Source: Saxidomus purpurata
Taxonomy: Eukaryota; Mollusca; Bivalvia; Venerida; Veneridae
NCBI GenBank assembly: GCA_022818135.1
Contig: JAFMSR010000002.1
Span: 22,191,999 to 22,255,998, forward strand
Direction: 5' to 3'
Length of the DNA stretch: 64,000 bases
Each line of letters opens with the position of its first letter. The first letter of the stretch is position 1. Position numbers and translations under genes: made by a program. Below, one piece after another: positions 1 through 11,789 of the stretch. The notes below the pieces were generated by a model. That model was given only the letters and a program-made list of their open reading frames with translations. It had not been told where the DNA came from and made no database searches.

Positions 1-489
1 GTATTGCAGAATGATTTTACACAGTCGATGATATGTAAACGCTAATTGTATATGCACTGTTGAATCAGTGTATATGGCTGCATGATGGCGTAGCAATTCA
101 AATATTCTGAATTTTGCCTCAATTAGTGTTACAATTATTTACAGCATTAACTCGTATATTAGGCAACGGAAATGGCTTTTAATTGATTTTGAAGCCGAGA
201 TCACAAACACGATCCCCACATGTTTCAGCTGAAGTCGATCTACTTTGCACGTGACTCCTTGTTAAAACAATCTAAATCTAAATTTAAATAAGATGTACAT
301 GTAAAAGTCCAAAGTCATCATATCAAGTGAACACGTGTATTTAACTAATGTAATATAAATATATAGTGTAGTGGTGCTGTCTAATTACTTTTACTCACCA
401 ACATTTTTAGCAGATTTTCTCAAATTGCTATATCGATTTTCAATTATGTAGTTGATTCTAGCATTTAGTTTTACACATTATTTTTTAAA
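1..489. other. AT-rich non-coding sequence, nothing recognised
   Basis: No ORF with protein-like composition and no repeat structure seen on either strand. Confidence 0.6.
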
Positions 490-570
490 GATGTACACAT
501 CGGTCACCGAAGGTAACTGTTTTGCCGAGTTCCTGCAAAACAGTTACCCGAGGTGACCGGTATGTACATC
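490..570. repeat. Foldback with 36-bp arms and 9-nt loop
   Basis: Arms 490-525 and 535-570 are reverse complements with only a few mismatches. Both contain GGTCACC and GGTAACTGTTTTGC-type sequence. Loop 526-534. No gene is nearby. It could be a small foldback transposon remnant or a transcribed hairpin. Confidence 0.9.
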
Positions 571-2274
571 TAAGCGAAGTGTCCCACGAGGGAAAGTTTT
601 TCTTGCATACAGTCTTGTACTTGAAAGTAGATTTCTAAATACAAACTTATCAAAATGATGAATTATCTTGTTGGTGTTTCGGAAATTGATTTATTTTAGC
701 GAATCTAATATTCGTGATTTTGAAAAAGTGGATTTCTATTTTCTCATTTTTAACTAAGGGCGAAATTTAACTCAACAAAGCTTTATAAACAAAGAAAGAT
801 CACTGTGTGACAGTGTTATTTACTGGCATTCTGATATTATAAACCGTCCAGGTTTTTTGTTAGCAATGAAAATTGAAACATCATCTAAGTGTATGCATTT
901 ATGTACATGAACATTTAAAGAATGAATGAACCGGTTACATTGTAGCAATAAATGAATGAATTGTGTTTTATGGCACATTGATAATGGTAAGTATTAACAT
1001 GATTTTAATTTCAGGTGAACACAAGACACCTCATTCGATATGATAATTATATAGCTTGTGTGTGATAATGTGCTAATTGTTTTATAATTAAGTTTCGCTT
1101 ACGTATAATGTAGAATACTTTAATTAAAAAAATGTTAAAGAATTCAGGATAACGGCAATGCGGACATAAAATTCGTAAAATATTGTTCTAAATGTTCGCT
1201 GATTACAAATTTCGCAATTATCTCTGCTCGCTAATATCGCAAACATAAGACATATGCGAAAATTCCTGATATACGGTATTATAAATTTTGAAATTGTTCG
1301 TGTTTCTGACTCTGAACTGAAGCCCCATATACGTTGAAACCTGCAGAGACAAAGCACCGTACTGTTCAGCTTTTTTTCCCAGTCAGTTGTCTTTGGTCAC
1401 AGGTTTGACTGAATCAACCTTTTTTGAAACTTGTAGAAAATACAATGGACAAATCAGGAAGCAAGGATTTTTGGCCAATAAAAGTGATTCGGACAAGACT
1501 CAAACATATTATGTACACTTTAAAATCGTCTTCGAGTCTTTTGCTGTCAGAACTTTGAGTTCTTTGATTGCTTTGATACAGATCAGTGTGTTCTATTCTC
1601 AATACAAAATTATCACTAGGATGTAAACATCGATCAGATAAAATGGTAGAGTACATGTCTGATCCTGAGAGGATTTCTGGCTTTCCAATGTGCAGTTACA
1701 CATGTACACTCTGCTGCATGTAATTATATCTGACACTTTTATCAGTAAGACTAGGGCCATTGATTATCTGTGCAGATCTTCCCAGCTTTATTACTGTTCA
1801 AATTTTTAAGATATAAACATATGAATTATAACATATGAATATATGAACCAACTTTGTAACTAAAAGTTTTAATCTGTTTTAAAGTTATTCAGCGCATTTG
1901 GACTTTTCCATTTGCCAATGAAATGACTAGTAGAATGTATAATCTTTTTTTGAAATTTACACTGTCTTATGCACTTTTAATTGGATAATGCCGAATGAGA
2001 CAGGTCAATAAAATGGTCTGGTGTTTTCAGTCTTTCTTGAATGGGTTAAGTAAATAATTTATAATCTATCAACATTATATTCTGATGCCGACAAACTAAT
2101 GTTAATTATGAGTGTAGAGTAACAATACTTTCATGGCTAGTGAATACATGTAACAGTCAATAATTCAATTAACATACAGTATTTATTTGATAAGAAAAAC
2201 AAGAATTGAGTTTGTTTTCCTGTTTTCCTGATGCACATGTCATGGTACAGATTTAATTACAATTAAGGAATAAG
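571..2274. other. Non-coding sequence, nothing recognised
   Basis: Short overlapping frames of 77-80 codons near 1.1-1.66 kb have no domain, no splice context and low-complexity composition. They are treated as chance. Confidence 0.55.
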
Positions 2275-2480
2275 AAGCCAAGTGGCTGCTTATCTCAGTT
2301 TGTAGCTCTTTCGATCTATCATATCTTCAAGCAAAGGGCCATAGGTTTGATTCCTGGTCTAGGTGTACTTTTGGTTTATATGAAATCTAGCTACCAATTG
2401 TTTTCATGCACTCAAAATTGCGCTGACCGTCTATTTTAATGTTTGTTATTTACCTTAGTGTTAAACCATGTAAAAAGTTT
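2275..2480 (+). mobile_element. tRNA-derived SINE-like element
   Basis: A degenerate tRNA-like head has an A-box-like segment at 2290-2305 (TATCTCAGTTTGTAGC) and a B-box-like segment at 2344-2354 (GGTTTGATTCC), about 40 nt apart as in tRNA. No acceptor-stem pairing or CCA is evident, so it is read as a SINE head rather than a tRNA gene. The 3' border is uncertain. Confidence 0.5.
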
Positions 2481-4940
2481 TTGACTACCTTCTAAAAATT
2501 GAGAATTCGCTAAATTTGTTAGGTATATTTTCATTTCGAAGTAGCTCTATAATTTGCATGTACAAATAAAGGTTTAGTTCTGATATTCAGGATTGCATAG
2601 TAAGCTTGACACTTGATATTTTTATAACCTGCTGTGAAAAATGTATGCGAATTCTAACAGAAATTTTCATTCTGGTTTGTTTAATTATTCTTCACCTGAA
2701 TTCTTTAAATTCCGTTTTAAGACTTGCTAACAGAAATATATATATATAGAAGTGTAGTTTGCATACATATATATTAACAGTCACCTGTATATAGTGTGAT
2801 CTGTCTAATGCTGTTAGCAGCGACAGTCACTATCAAACAGTATGTATTACGTATTTGTTTCATCTTAAAAAATATCTTTTTATTGAATGTGTCTAATATG
2901 TGATACACAGTTATTTTAACAAATTATTATACCCTCAGCTGGGATTTCTGGATGCTTTATGCATTAATTTAAAACCTGCATAACGGTCACCTGTTTATTT
3001 TGTTAACTTTCATTTAGTTACTCGGATCACTTTTTTACGGATACAGGTAATTAGACTGAATAAATGACTGAACAAAATGTTGCAAGATATTCCTGTATAC
3101 ATATTCTATCATGTGATAAATGAGCGAATTTCGAAAATAATTAAACAACATTTTATTTAGTATCGTTAAAAAAAACAAGAAAACCAATTCATGATAAATA
3201 GTTCATTTTGCAGCCATCAAGAAATACATCTGTCAGGTATGATAGAAAACTGATGAGCAGTATTACACATTACACATTCAAAAAAGAAGTCACAATAAAT
3301 AAATATTTTAAACACCATTTATTATAGATGGATGTAATTACAGTAATGCTTACTGACTCAACTTTTCTTGCTTTCTTCATAATTTTTATTCTCACAGAAC
3401 ATTTAAGAGATTATATTACCATCTAATTAGCCCCCATGATGTGAGGCTGACCACTGCTTATTTTTATGGCCAATTAATTTGATAAGCTGGGTTAGGATGC
3501 ATGCAGAGTTGATAAGATTTCTATTTTCCCCAGAATTTGTTATCAGTAGGTTAACTAGGCATGAAATTACAATACATGCTGTTAACATCTTGAATACTAT
3601 TGATCTAATGCTTTTGTATATGTAGCATTTTGTTAAGCAGATTTGGACTACCATTAATTGTTATGATCTCTGGAAGCTACAATGCATAGAAGTGTTCCCT
3701 ACTTTTGTATACAAAATGTACTTCTGTACAAGAAAATCCCCTGAAAACCAAGGATACAGCTGATTATTATCAGCTATATCACTGCAGGTGATGAACTCTC
3801 ATTGCCTGTTTGATTGACTGCAGTAATTACATGTGGTCAGCCAGTAGTGAGTTTCCTTTTCGTGTGACTTCATTGTTGATAAGCCCTGGTCTGACCGAAC
3901 AGAAATGCGGTTTATATTTGGGTCATTTTATTGTTTTCGTGATGTTTACTGGTCAATTAAAATTTGGAATAAAAACCAAAGACTGATTTGGTAAGTAAAC
4001 ATTTTATTTAACATTTTTCGTGTAATTAAATTTTGTATCCTCTTTTGAAGCTAAGGGAATACAGGCAATGCATAACCTGCGAATCATTTATCTATCTTGG
4101 ACTACATGTATATCTAAATTCTAAAGTAATCAGCTTAAAACATAAATTACTGGGTTCAGAGTGAGAAAATGTGCTGTTGAATGGGTAACAAAATTAATGC
4201 AGTTTATTGATTAACATTTAAGTCATTCATTGATAAAATAATATACAGAAGGATGGCTTTTTGTTAAAAAAGTGCTTATCTGGCATTTTGAAAATGTGTA
4301 TAGTTACCATGGTATTTATATAAAACAATGACGAGGAGAGCGAAAAGGGAAGGTAAAATGATGTGCACACATCTCTTCTGACCTTTCTTCTACCTCTACC
4401 TCCCTGGAAAATATGTACTTATTGTGATAACTACAATTTATCAATTTGATATCAGTATGTCTGCCTAGAGTAAACATACAATCTGTACCATCTTTTCCAC
4501 ACTAAACACAGTCCCCCCTCAATCCATTACTTTTGATATATTCTTCTAGCAAACAGTGCAGATTATTATCAGGCTGCTCGGATGTGCGGGTGGATCATGA
4601 TCTGCAATAGTCACAAACGCAGAGTCACTTGCTGTCAGGTCCTAGGTTCTGGTTTTTTTTAAACCGTTTATGACCTCATTTGGGCATTAAAGTATTTCTA
4701 TTCAATAAGGATGATTATTTGTCTGTTAAATGATATTTGATTTATCTAAATAATATACAATATCGTATACCTGTCACAAATACTTAATCCTGATTGACCG
4801 ATAGCGCTCATGTGCCGGGTCTGCAAAAGTGTGTAGACCTGGAAAATGATGTGTAGTCCTGCATGGATTTCAAGACGTTATTTATGTTATATTTTCATGT
4901 AATTTTCACTACTTTTTTGAGGTATATGATATAATAATTT
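2481..4940. other. AT-rich non-coding sequence
   Basis: No gene or strong repeat seen. Confidence 0.55.
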
Positions 4941-5072
4941 TAGACTAATGTTTCGGTCAATATATAGTTTTGCGGATCTGTTAAAATTGATATTGACCGA
5001 GGACGAAGTCCGAGGTCAATATCATTCTTTTATAGGTCCGCAAAACTATATATTGACCTCAAAATTAGTCTA
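4941..5072. repeat. Nested foldback, about 132 bp
   Basis: Outer arms of about 39 bp (from TAGACTAAT at 4941 to ATTAGTCTA ending at 5072) share the exact core TCAATATATAGTTTTGCGGA. Inside them a second palindrome pairs TGATATTGACCGAGGAC with GTCCGAGGTCAATATCA around a GAA loop. Almost the whole element is self-complementary. Confidence 0.9.
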
Positions 5073-6008
5073 TAACTGTATAATGTGCCATGTTTTGTGA
5101 GAAAAATCCAAATATAATGATTACCTATTTCTATTGAAAATTTACATTTTTGAAACAATTCTTTAGAAACATTCAAAAAACTATTTCTACAAAAACTACA
5201 CAATTATTTATGTTTCAAAGAGTGAAACAACAAGTGGAACTTTCTACTTTGTGCAATAAAATATGTGATACGATATGGTCAATTGGTAGACAATTATTGT
5301 GAGACAGCAGGTTTTCCAGTTTTATGAGACATGCACATTAATTATCCATGATGGTATTACTAATAAGCCGTAGCTAGTGATTACTGATATGTCATACTAA
5401 GCTGTCCAAAACTCGTAAGTTGCAACATTTTACATGTGCTACAGGACACATAAGTATAATTAACTTATTATGCTTGTTACAAAACAGTACATGCAGTATG
5501 TGTTATAAGTATTTTAAAATTTGCACATATTTATTACAAATCTTATAATGGCAAGCAAATTTGCCTTTATGACCGGTTCATATCATGATTAGACTGTAGT
5601 CTGATCTACACTGCTATTCAATAAGCAATATTTTACTGGACACCCATTTTTACACTTAGTGGTACTGCAAAAATTGGTACTCAACTCCACTTTACATATT
5701 AATAAGCTAGGTATGGGTTAATAAACTACACCAGACAACAATTGGATACAAATGCATGATGTAGTAGTAAAGACGAAGATATTGCACACACACACTTGCC
5801 AACTTTGTCACAAAACTTGATAGCTTTCTCACTAAAATTAATGTGAACTTACTGTATGTTTTCCCATGACACAGTACTTATATAAAGTTGTCTGCAAAAA
5901 ACTGGAAAGCCAATCCTTAATATCCCATTTGATTTTAACACAAATGAGTACTGCATAAATCTGTCAAATTGATAATGATCAAAATTTTGTGATAACCACA
6001 ATGTCTTT
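5073..6008. other. Non-coding sequence, nothing recognised
   Basis: AT-rich; no ORF or repeat array seen. Confidence 0.55.
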
Positions 6009-6850
6009 TTAGCTCTACTGGACTGTATAAGTCTAACAGAGCTTATGTAATATGGTGTGTCCGTCGTCCGTCTGTCTAATAACCTTGCTTTGATAACTCT
6101 CTACATGTCACAACTGTATTTCCATTTGATTAAACTTGTCAATAGGGACCCCTGCAACTTGCTGATGTCCCTCTTGTTTTAGGGTCAATGTGTCAAATGT
6201 CAAGGTCACAGTGATGTCTGATGGCATTTCTATAACACTCTATAGGTCACAATTTTTATTCAACTTTCATCCAACTTGTTCAGAAGGCTCCTTTCATCAT
6301 GTAAATGATCCCTATAGTTTTTCGGGCCAATGGATCAAAGGTCAAGGTTACAGATTAGATTAGATTAGACTTTCCTTGATATCGTTCTACAGGTCTCAAT
6401 TTTCATTTGACCTTGATGAACGTGCTGATAAAGATCCCTGCAATTTGTAGATGTCCCCTATAGTTTTTGGGGTCAGTGGGTCAAAGGTCAATGTCATAGG
6501 AACCTTCCATATCATTTCATTGATATCTCTTAGTCATAGTTTACATTCAACTTTCATCAAACTTGTTTAGAAATGTTCCCTGCAACATGTAGACGATCCT
6601 TATTGCTTTTGGGCTCGGTTGGTCAAGGTAACAGTAACACAATCTTTAAAAAATCTTTTCGGCTTAATATATTGAGACATATTTGACCCACAATTTTCAA
6701 ACATCATAATTATGAGGATTGGTATTATTGAGTAGATAATACCTATTTATGGGCTAGTGGGTCAAGGTCACAGTACACTCCGTTAGCTTTTCCTTGATAA
6801 CATTGCAAAAGATTTTCACAAAACTCACTCAGAACAGTCTAAACTACATC
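6009..6850. repeat. Dispersed tandem-array repeat
   Basis: It opens with a hairpin-like AGCTCT...AGAGCT segment followed by GTCCGTCGTCCGTCTGTC. Four to five diverged units follow, each with 'ggtcaaggtcacag', 'cttgttcagaa' and 'ccctatagttttt' type motifs. No credible ORF. Families of this look are common in mollusc genomes. Confidence 0.65.
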
Positions 6851-6951
6851 TTGTATATTCCAGTGTTGTCTTTAAACGAGTATTAGTTTCATAAATGAAA
6901 ATCACCGGTAGGAGACCAGGTAAATAAGACATGTCTTTATCAGTTTTACAG

Positions 6952-7824
6952 GTTCACCTTTCACACATGAAGACATCGATGCCAAATTCTTAAAAATTGC
7001 CGATCTGCTGAGAAACTACCATCATTGCTTCATTTGCCGCCAAATGCTGTACAAACACAAGGATTATAATGATGTATGGTAATGATTGGAGCCTTGTATC
7101 AAAGCTGTGGCAAAACATTCAAAACCTGTACATTTCAAGTTCTCCAAACTTTCTGACGACATCACATTTCGGTACAAATCATCGTGTAGGAGATGGCCAT
7201 TATAAGAAAATCCCATATTAAACAATCTACGAGTGGTTATCCGAAAATACTATTTCGTGACTTTGGCAAAATTATTACCTAGACACTCATAGACAATATT
7301 CTAAAGCACAAATACCACATGACAGACAGTCAGTTTTGGTGATGGCAGAGTTTCATAGATGGAAAACACAACATTCAAACAAACAAAACACACATTGAAG
7401 ACTATGCAGCAAATGAAGCAGTGTGGATCTTGCCCAAATTGAAAGCTTATACAAAATTGCAAAGCAGTCCTGCCCAAGATAAAGTAAAACCATATCTGAC
7501 AGAAATCCTACATAAAGAGCTAGATGATCATCAGGTAATGTTTATAATTGATCACTTACAAGTGAGTTTGTGTCATTTATTTTGAGGTAATCACTCGAGC
7601 AAAACAACACCACACTGCTGAATACAAGAAATGTCGTCAGAATCGAATTGTAATGGTATTTTAAACAGAAAAGTCGTATAAACATGATAAAGTAAAATAT
7701 TTATCTAGTACAATATGTAACTGTTTTTTGCTTGGTTTTATTGCAGATGTTAGTACCATCTAAGAAAAGGAAACAGAAGACCAAACATAAGACCCATTAT
7801 TCTAGGATAATCAACAGAAATTAG
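6952..7824 (+). pseudogene. Decayed multi-exon coding sequence of unknown family
   Basis: After TTTTACAG (to 6951) an open stretch reads GSPFTHEDIDAKFLKIADLL and continues through HHCFICRQMLYKH to a stop near 7080. Two frames then compete to about 7210. From about 7285 a protein-like frame runs through LIDNILKHKYHMTDSQFW, a single TGA, then WQSFIDGKHNIQTNKTHIED and LPKLKAYTKLQ to DDHQ. It ends at a GTAATG donor (exon end 7534). A TTGCAG acceptor (exon from 7747) continues in phase with a basic tail (PSKKRKQKTKHK) to TAG at 7824. The in-phase splice and protein-like composition suggest a former gene or captured exons, now broken. I do not recognise the family. Confidence 0.4.
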
Positions 7825-8489
7825 AATAACTTTTAATGTTGTGATCAAATAGTGTGACGAAGGATCTATAATAACAAACAATAGAGATTTATTCTTTATG
7901 GGACATGTTGCAAAAATATCTTGCAACACCAAAAACAATACAAACTCTACTTTGAGAACAGCTTTGTACGTTTTCCCCTTACATTTTTCATATAATTTTT
8001 TTATATTGTTTAAAACACCAGTGTCACAAATGTTTTCTTCCACTGAATTCAAAACTGGTCTCACATATAGGTCTTTAATATGAAGTAACTGGTAAATATG
8101 TATAAAATGATAAAGTAAAGCATACGAGATCGAGGCAAATAAATGAAATACAAGGTGTTTGTGAAAAAGATAAACATGTCAAGAAAAGTTTTCTGTGGAT
8201 CATTTTCAGGTACAAAACAGAGGTCATAAGGATGTTATACAACAAAGTTTATGATGTAATATTCATTATCTGGTTTGCAATAGCAATGCTGTTACAATAT
8301 TTGAGTATAGGATCAGAGTCTTGTATTCTTAATATCATTTTGACTATTTAATAAATTTTGAAAAGTTTTGAAATACAATTAAATTGTCTTTTAAAAATTA
8401 TTAACCACTTAAAAGTTAATACAGAACTTATTTCTAATGTCAATGTGCTATATTGAAAACAGTAAACACTTTTAGTTCAGCATTCATGA
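7825..8489. other. Non-coding sequence downstream of the decayed gene
   Basis: The 104-codon minus-strand frame here (8064-7750) is opposite the decayed plus-strand exon and has no recognisable domain. Confidence 0.5.
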
Positions 8490-8855
8490 GTTCCTCTATG
8501 TTAGACAAATATATACGACAAAAAAGATAGAGGAATGTTCCTCTATGTTAGAAGAATATATCATACAAAAAAGATAGAGGAATGTTCCTCTTTGTTAGAA
8601 AAACGTATCAGACAAGAAAGATAGAGGAATGTTCCTCTATGTTATACAAATATATCAGGCAAGAAAGATAGAGGAATGTTACTCTATGTTAGAAAAATGT
8701 ATCAGTTGAGAAAGATAGAGGAATGTTACTCTATGTTAGAAAAATGTATCAGTTGAGAAAGATAGAGGAATGTTACTCTATGTTAGAAAACTGTATCAGA
8801 CAAGGAAGATAGAGGAATGTTACTCTATGTGCTAAAGAAAGGGGAATGTTACTCT
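8490..8855. repeat. 47-bp minisatellite, about 7 units
   Basis: GATAGAGGAATGTT recurs at 8526, 8573, 8620, 8667, 8714, 8761 and 8808, a constant 47-bp period. The first units hold a palindromic core (GAGGAA-TG-TTCCTC); later units have one change in the second arm. The array lies just beyond the 3' side of the minus-strand LINE at 8.9-10.2 kb. Confidence 0.95.
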
Positions 8856-8879
8856 TTCTCTTTTAAGACCAAGTACTGT

Positions 8880-10226
8880 TGCCTTTGATTTTCAATGTAC
8901 CCCCGGAAAAAGGACAAATGGAATTTCCTTTTTTATTCTGGAAGGCCTTTTGGGTGATTATAATAATATTTTTTCAGAAACTGTTTTCTTTCCAAGTTAA
9001 AGTCATTGCATTCTAAAACATAATGGTATTCATCTCCTAAAGTTAAGTGACACATCTGACATTTTCTGTCTGACAGAGGTGTGCTGTGCCATCTACCAAC
9101 TTCTATTGGCAGTCTATGATTTCTTGTTCTGAAAGCTGTCAAAATTCTACAATAATAATTTGGGAGGTACTTAAAATAGCTGTTCATTTCATGTTCATTT
9201 TTTATCAATCTATAAGTAAAACTGCTGGAAGAATTTGATACACTATTTGTCCAATTTTGCACATACTGATCTTTAATCCTTTGCTTGAATGATAAAGAAA
9301 TCCATTTTGCGTTTATTTCAAACTGGTTGTTCCATACATTTCCATAGCCATTTGTAAGTAATAAATTCTTAACGTTTTCCAGCCATCCTGACTTTATATT
9401 ACGCTGGTTTATGAATAGGTTCAGATATAATTCATTAGATAACTTATTAATGTTTTTATCATGTAATCTACTCCAGTAATTAATAATTCGGCTTTTAATA
9501 TCCAGTTCTAATGGTGTAATACCTAATTCACTATAAACAAGATTTGATGGTGTTGAACGTTTTAAATGTAAAATTTGTTTGAAAAATTTGAGCTGAACTC
9601 TTTCTAACATATCCAGTTTACTGAATCCCCAGATTTCACAACCATATAATAAAATTGGTTTTATGGTTTTATTAAACATTTCTATTTGTAAGTCATATGG
9701 CAATTCTAGAATTCTAATTTTCTTCAACAAGGAGAACATGGCTTTATTGGCTTGGTTCAGCAATGTGCTTTTTGGCTTGTGAGTATGTTCCAGTGCGGGA
9801 TATAACTATTCCTAAATACTTATATTCTGTTACAATTTCAAGTTCATGACATTTAAAAATAAATCTAGAATTGTAATTTTTACACCTTGAACCTATAATC
9901 AGGATCTTTGTTTTATTTACATTTACTGTTAATTTCCACTCATCACAATAGTTTGCAAATAAATCGAGACATTTTTGCAGTTCATTACTGCTGTCACTAA
10001 CTAAGACAGTATCATCAGCATATAAAATAATAAATATTTTCAAAAACTGAAAAATTTCATTTGTATGTGCTATACTTTCAATACCTTTGGCATTGTGTAA
10101 AAAAAGGAAATCTTCTAGATCGTTCAGATATATAGAAAACAGTAAAGGGGCATCGGGCAGTCGTATTAGCCCTCGGCCTTCGGCCTTCGGCCAATACGAC
10201 CACCCTCGGACAAATAACAAGGACAA
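8880..10226 (-). mobile_element. 5'-truncated LINE (non-LTR retrotransposon), RT and C-terminal domain
   Basis: Two overlapping frames, 10226-9744 and 9763-8933, give the 3' half of a LINE ORF2. The RT palm is seen as LFSIYLNDLEDF and YADDTVLVS, followed by CDEWKLTVNVNKTK and YKYLGIV. The C-terminal part has LLYGCEIWG, TRNHRLPIEVGRW and a CCHC-like finger (CQMC, then DEYHYVLEC). The frame breaks near 9750, so the copy is dead. The 5' side ends in a GC-rich hairpin at about 10155-10200. The endonuclease and the front of the RT are missing. The finger and RT resemble the 21-25 kb element, so both are probably one family. The clade is not assigned. Confidence 0.85.
10150..10205. repeat. GC-rich hairpin at the 5' edge of a truncated LINE
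   Basis: GTCGTATTAGCC and GGCCAATACGAC pair around repeats of CGGCCTT. A similar GGCCGAAGGCC core occurs in the centre of the foldback at 12.3 kb. Confidence 0.7.
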
Positions 10227-11789
10227 TATGAAATCACTTGATTACTAGTATAATTTTAGAACATTTAGACTACTATATTAACGCTAAATGTATTTTTTTG
10301 ACGTTTTCTTCTTTGTGTCGATTTACTTAATAGTTTAATAGATAAATACTAATTCTAACACCAAAAGGAATTAGTAAGCTCTACTTCATAAGCCTGTTTT
10401 AGCGCCTTGTGGGACTAGTGTGCGACATATTCTTAGTTCATCCAAGCGCCAAATAAATGACAAGCGATATTTTTTACCGATACCGTCACTGCTAGTGATT
10501 GTGAATCAAATGACCTTGACTCATCCTGCCTAAATAAATGCTAAACACATCCATTTGTATGTGTTAAGTTTAGTAAACTATAATCAGTTTTGTCTTGTCT
10601 GCTTTAAGGTACAGTTGACTCTAAGAACCCGCTCAATAACCCGCTTCTAAACAAGAATTTACTTATTGTTGGCCCCAAAATTAATTTCTGGTAATTTCTT
10701 AATACACAGTATTAGTGAATTCCGAGAAGTTGGTAAACAAGATGACCATCCATGAAAATATTCAACGAGTTTGATGAATTTCTTGAATAGGCAAATGCCA
10801 ATAACCCCCTTTCTACAGTTACATGTATTGGTAAAAATGCCTTCACTATCATTATTTCACGGCAGCAAACAAACAAAGCTGTCTACCATAATCATAAAGC
10901 CGAGAGCGGCCTTACACCAGTTTGAACGAATTTGTGAGCATGACATGGGATGAACAGCTACAGCTTGACTGAGTGGGAAATATGTCGAGTGCTTTACAGA
11001 ATGAGACATGTTTCGATAATGGTTGCCGAGTGCAAACTCAATTTAGACAACTGATAAAATGATTATATAAAATATGCTACAAACCCCATTAATATCTTGC
11101 GACAAATTCAGTGAGCATTGTTTAAAGATTAACCATTACAGTTGTCTTCATTCAGGGCATCACGGCAAGAAAAACTTACACATACCTAATTACACGTATT
11201 GTTTATTACAACAATGTTCATACAAAGCTAGGTAAAAGATAATGAAGATCACAAAATTATGTATATAATTCATATATAATAATATGAAACTATTAGAAGT
11301 GTATTTGAGAGTTATTCAAAGTGTTATTTTCTAATACCATTGCATGGTAGAGTTTAAGATACATATGAGTTTCGGGTTAACAAAGGAAGATTGTTTTAAT
11401 TTCGGTGTCCACAGCAAGGAATGAAATTATATGAACAACTTTCGTACAGCACAATCCAGAAGGCTTCATTATCTCCCATAAAGTGATTTCAGAGAAAGTC
11501 GTCATTTTGAAAGAAAATGCACATGTGCTCAGATGAACCTTAACACAAGTATCTTTCGACGCATTAGAGGGTGTTTCTCGTGCAAAGAAAGCAATGTAAA
11601 TAAAATTTTCTTTATCCATACAACAATTCCAATAGATAGAGAGATTATATTGAGTATCTTAGTTCAAATGTCTTCATAATTTATGCGAAATACCAACCAA
11701 AAAGTATGAACAAGCTCTACTCAACAAAGTCTGTGAAAACAGCTAACTCACTGCCGTTTCCGGTAAATAACATTTACCTATGCCGGTCT
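10227..11789. other. Intergenic sequence and 3' flank of gene A
   Basis: No gene seen. On the minus strand AATAAA at 11217-11212 could serve gene A, about 575 nt after its stop. That link is positional only. Confidence 0.45.

Noticed and set aside
8490..8855. Regular repeats resembling a CRISPR array
   Set aside because: Units are contiguous 47-bp minisatellite copies without unique spacers, and the sequence is eukaryotic.
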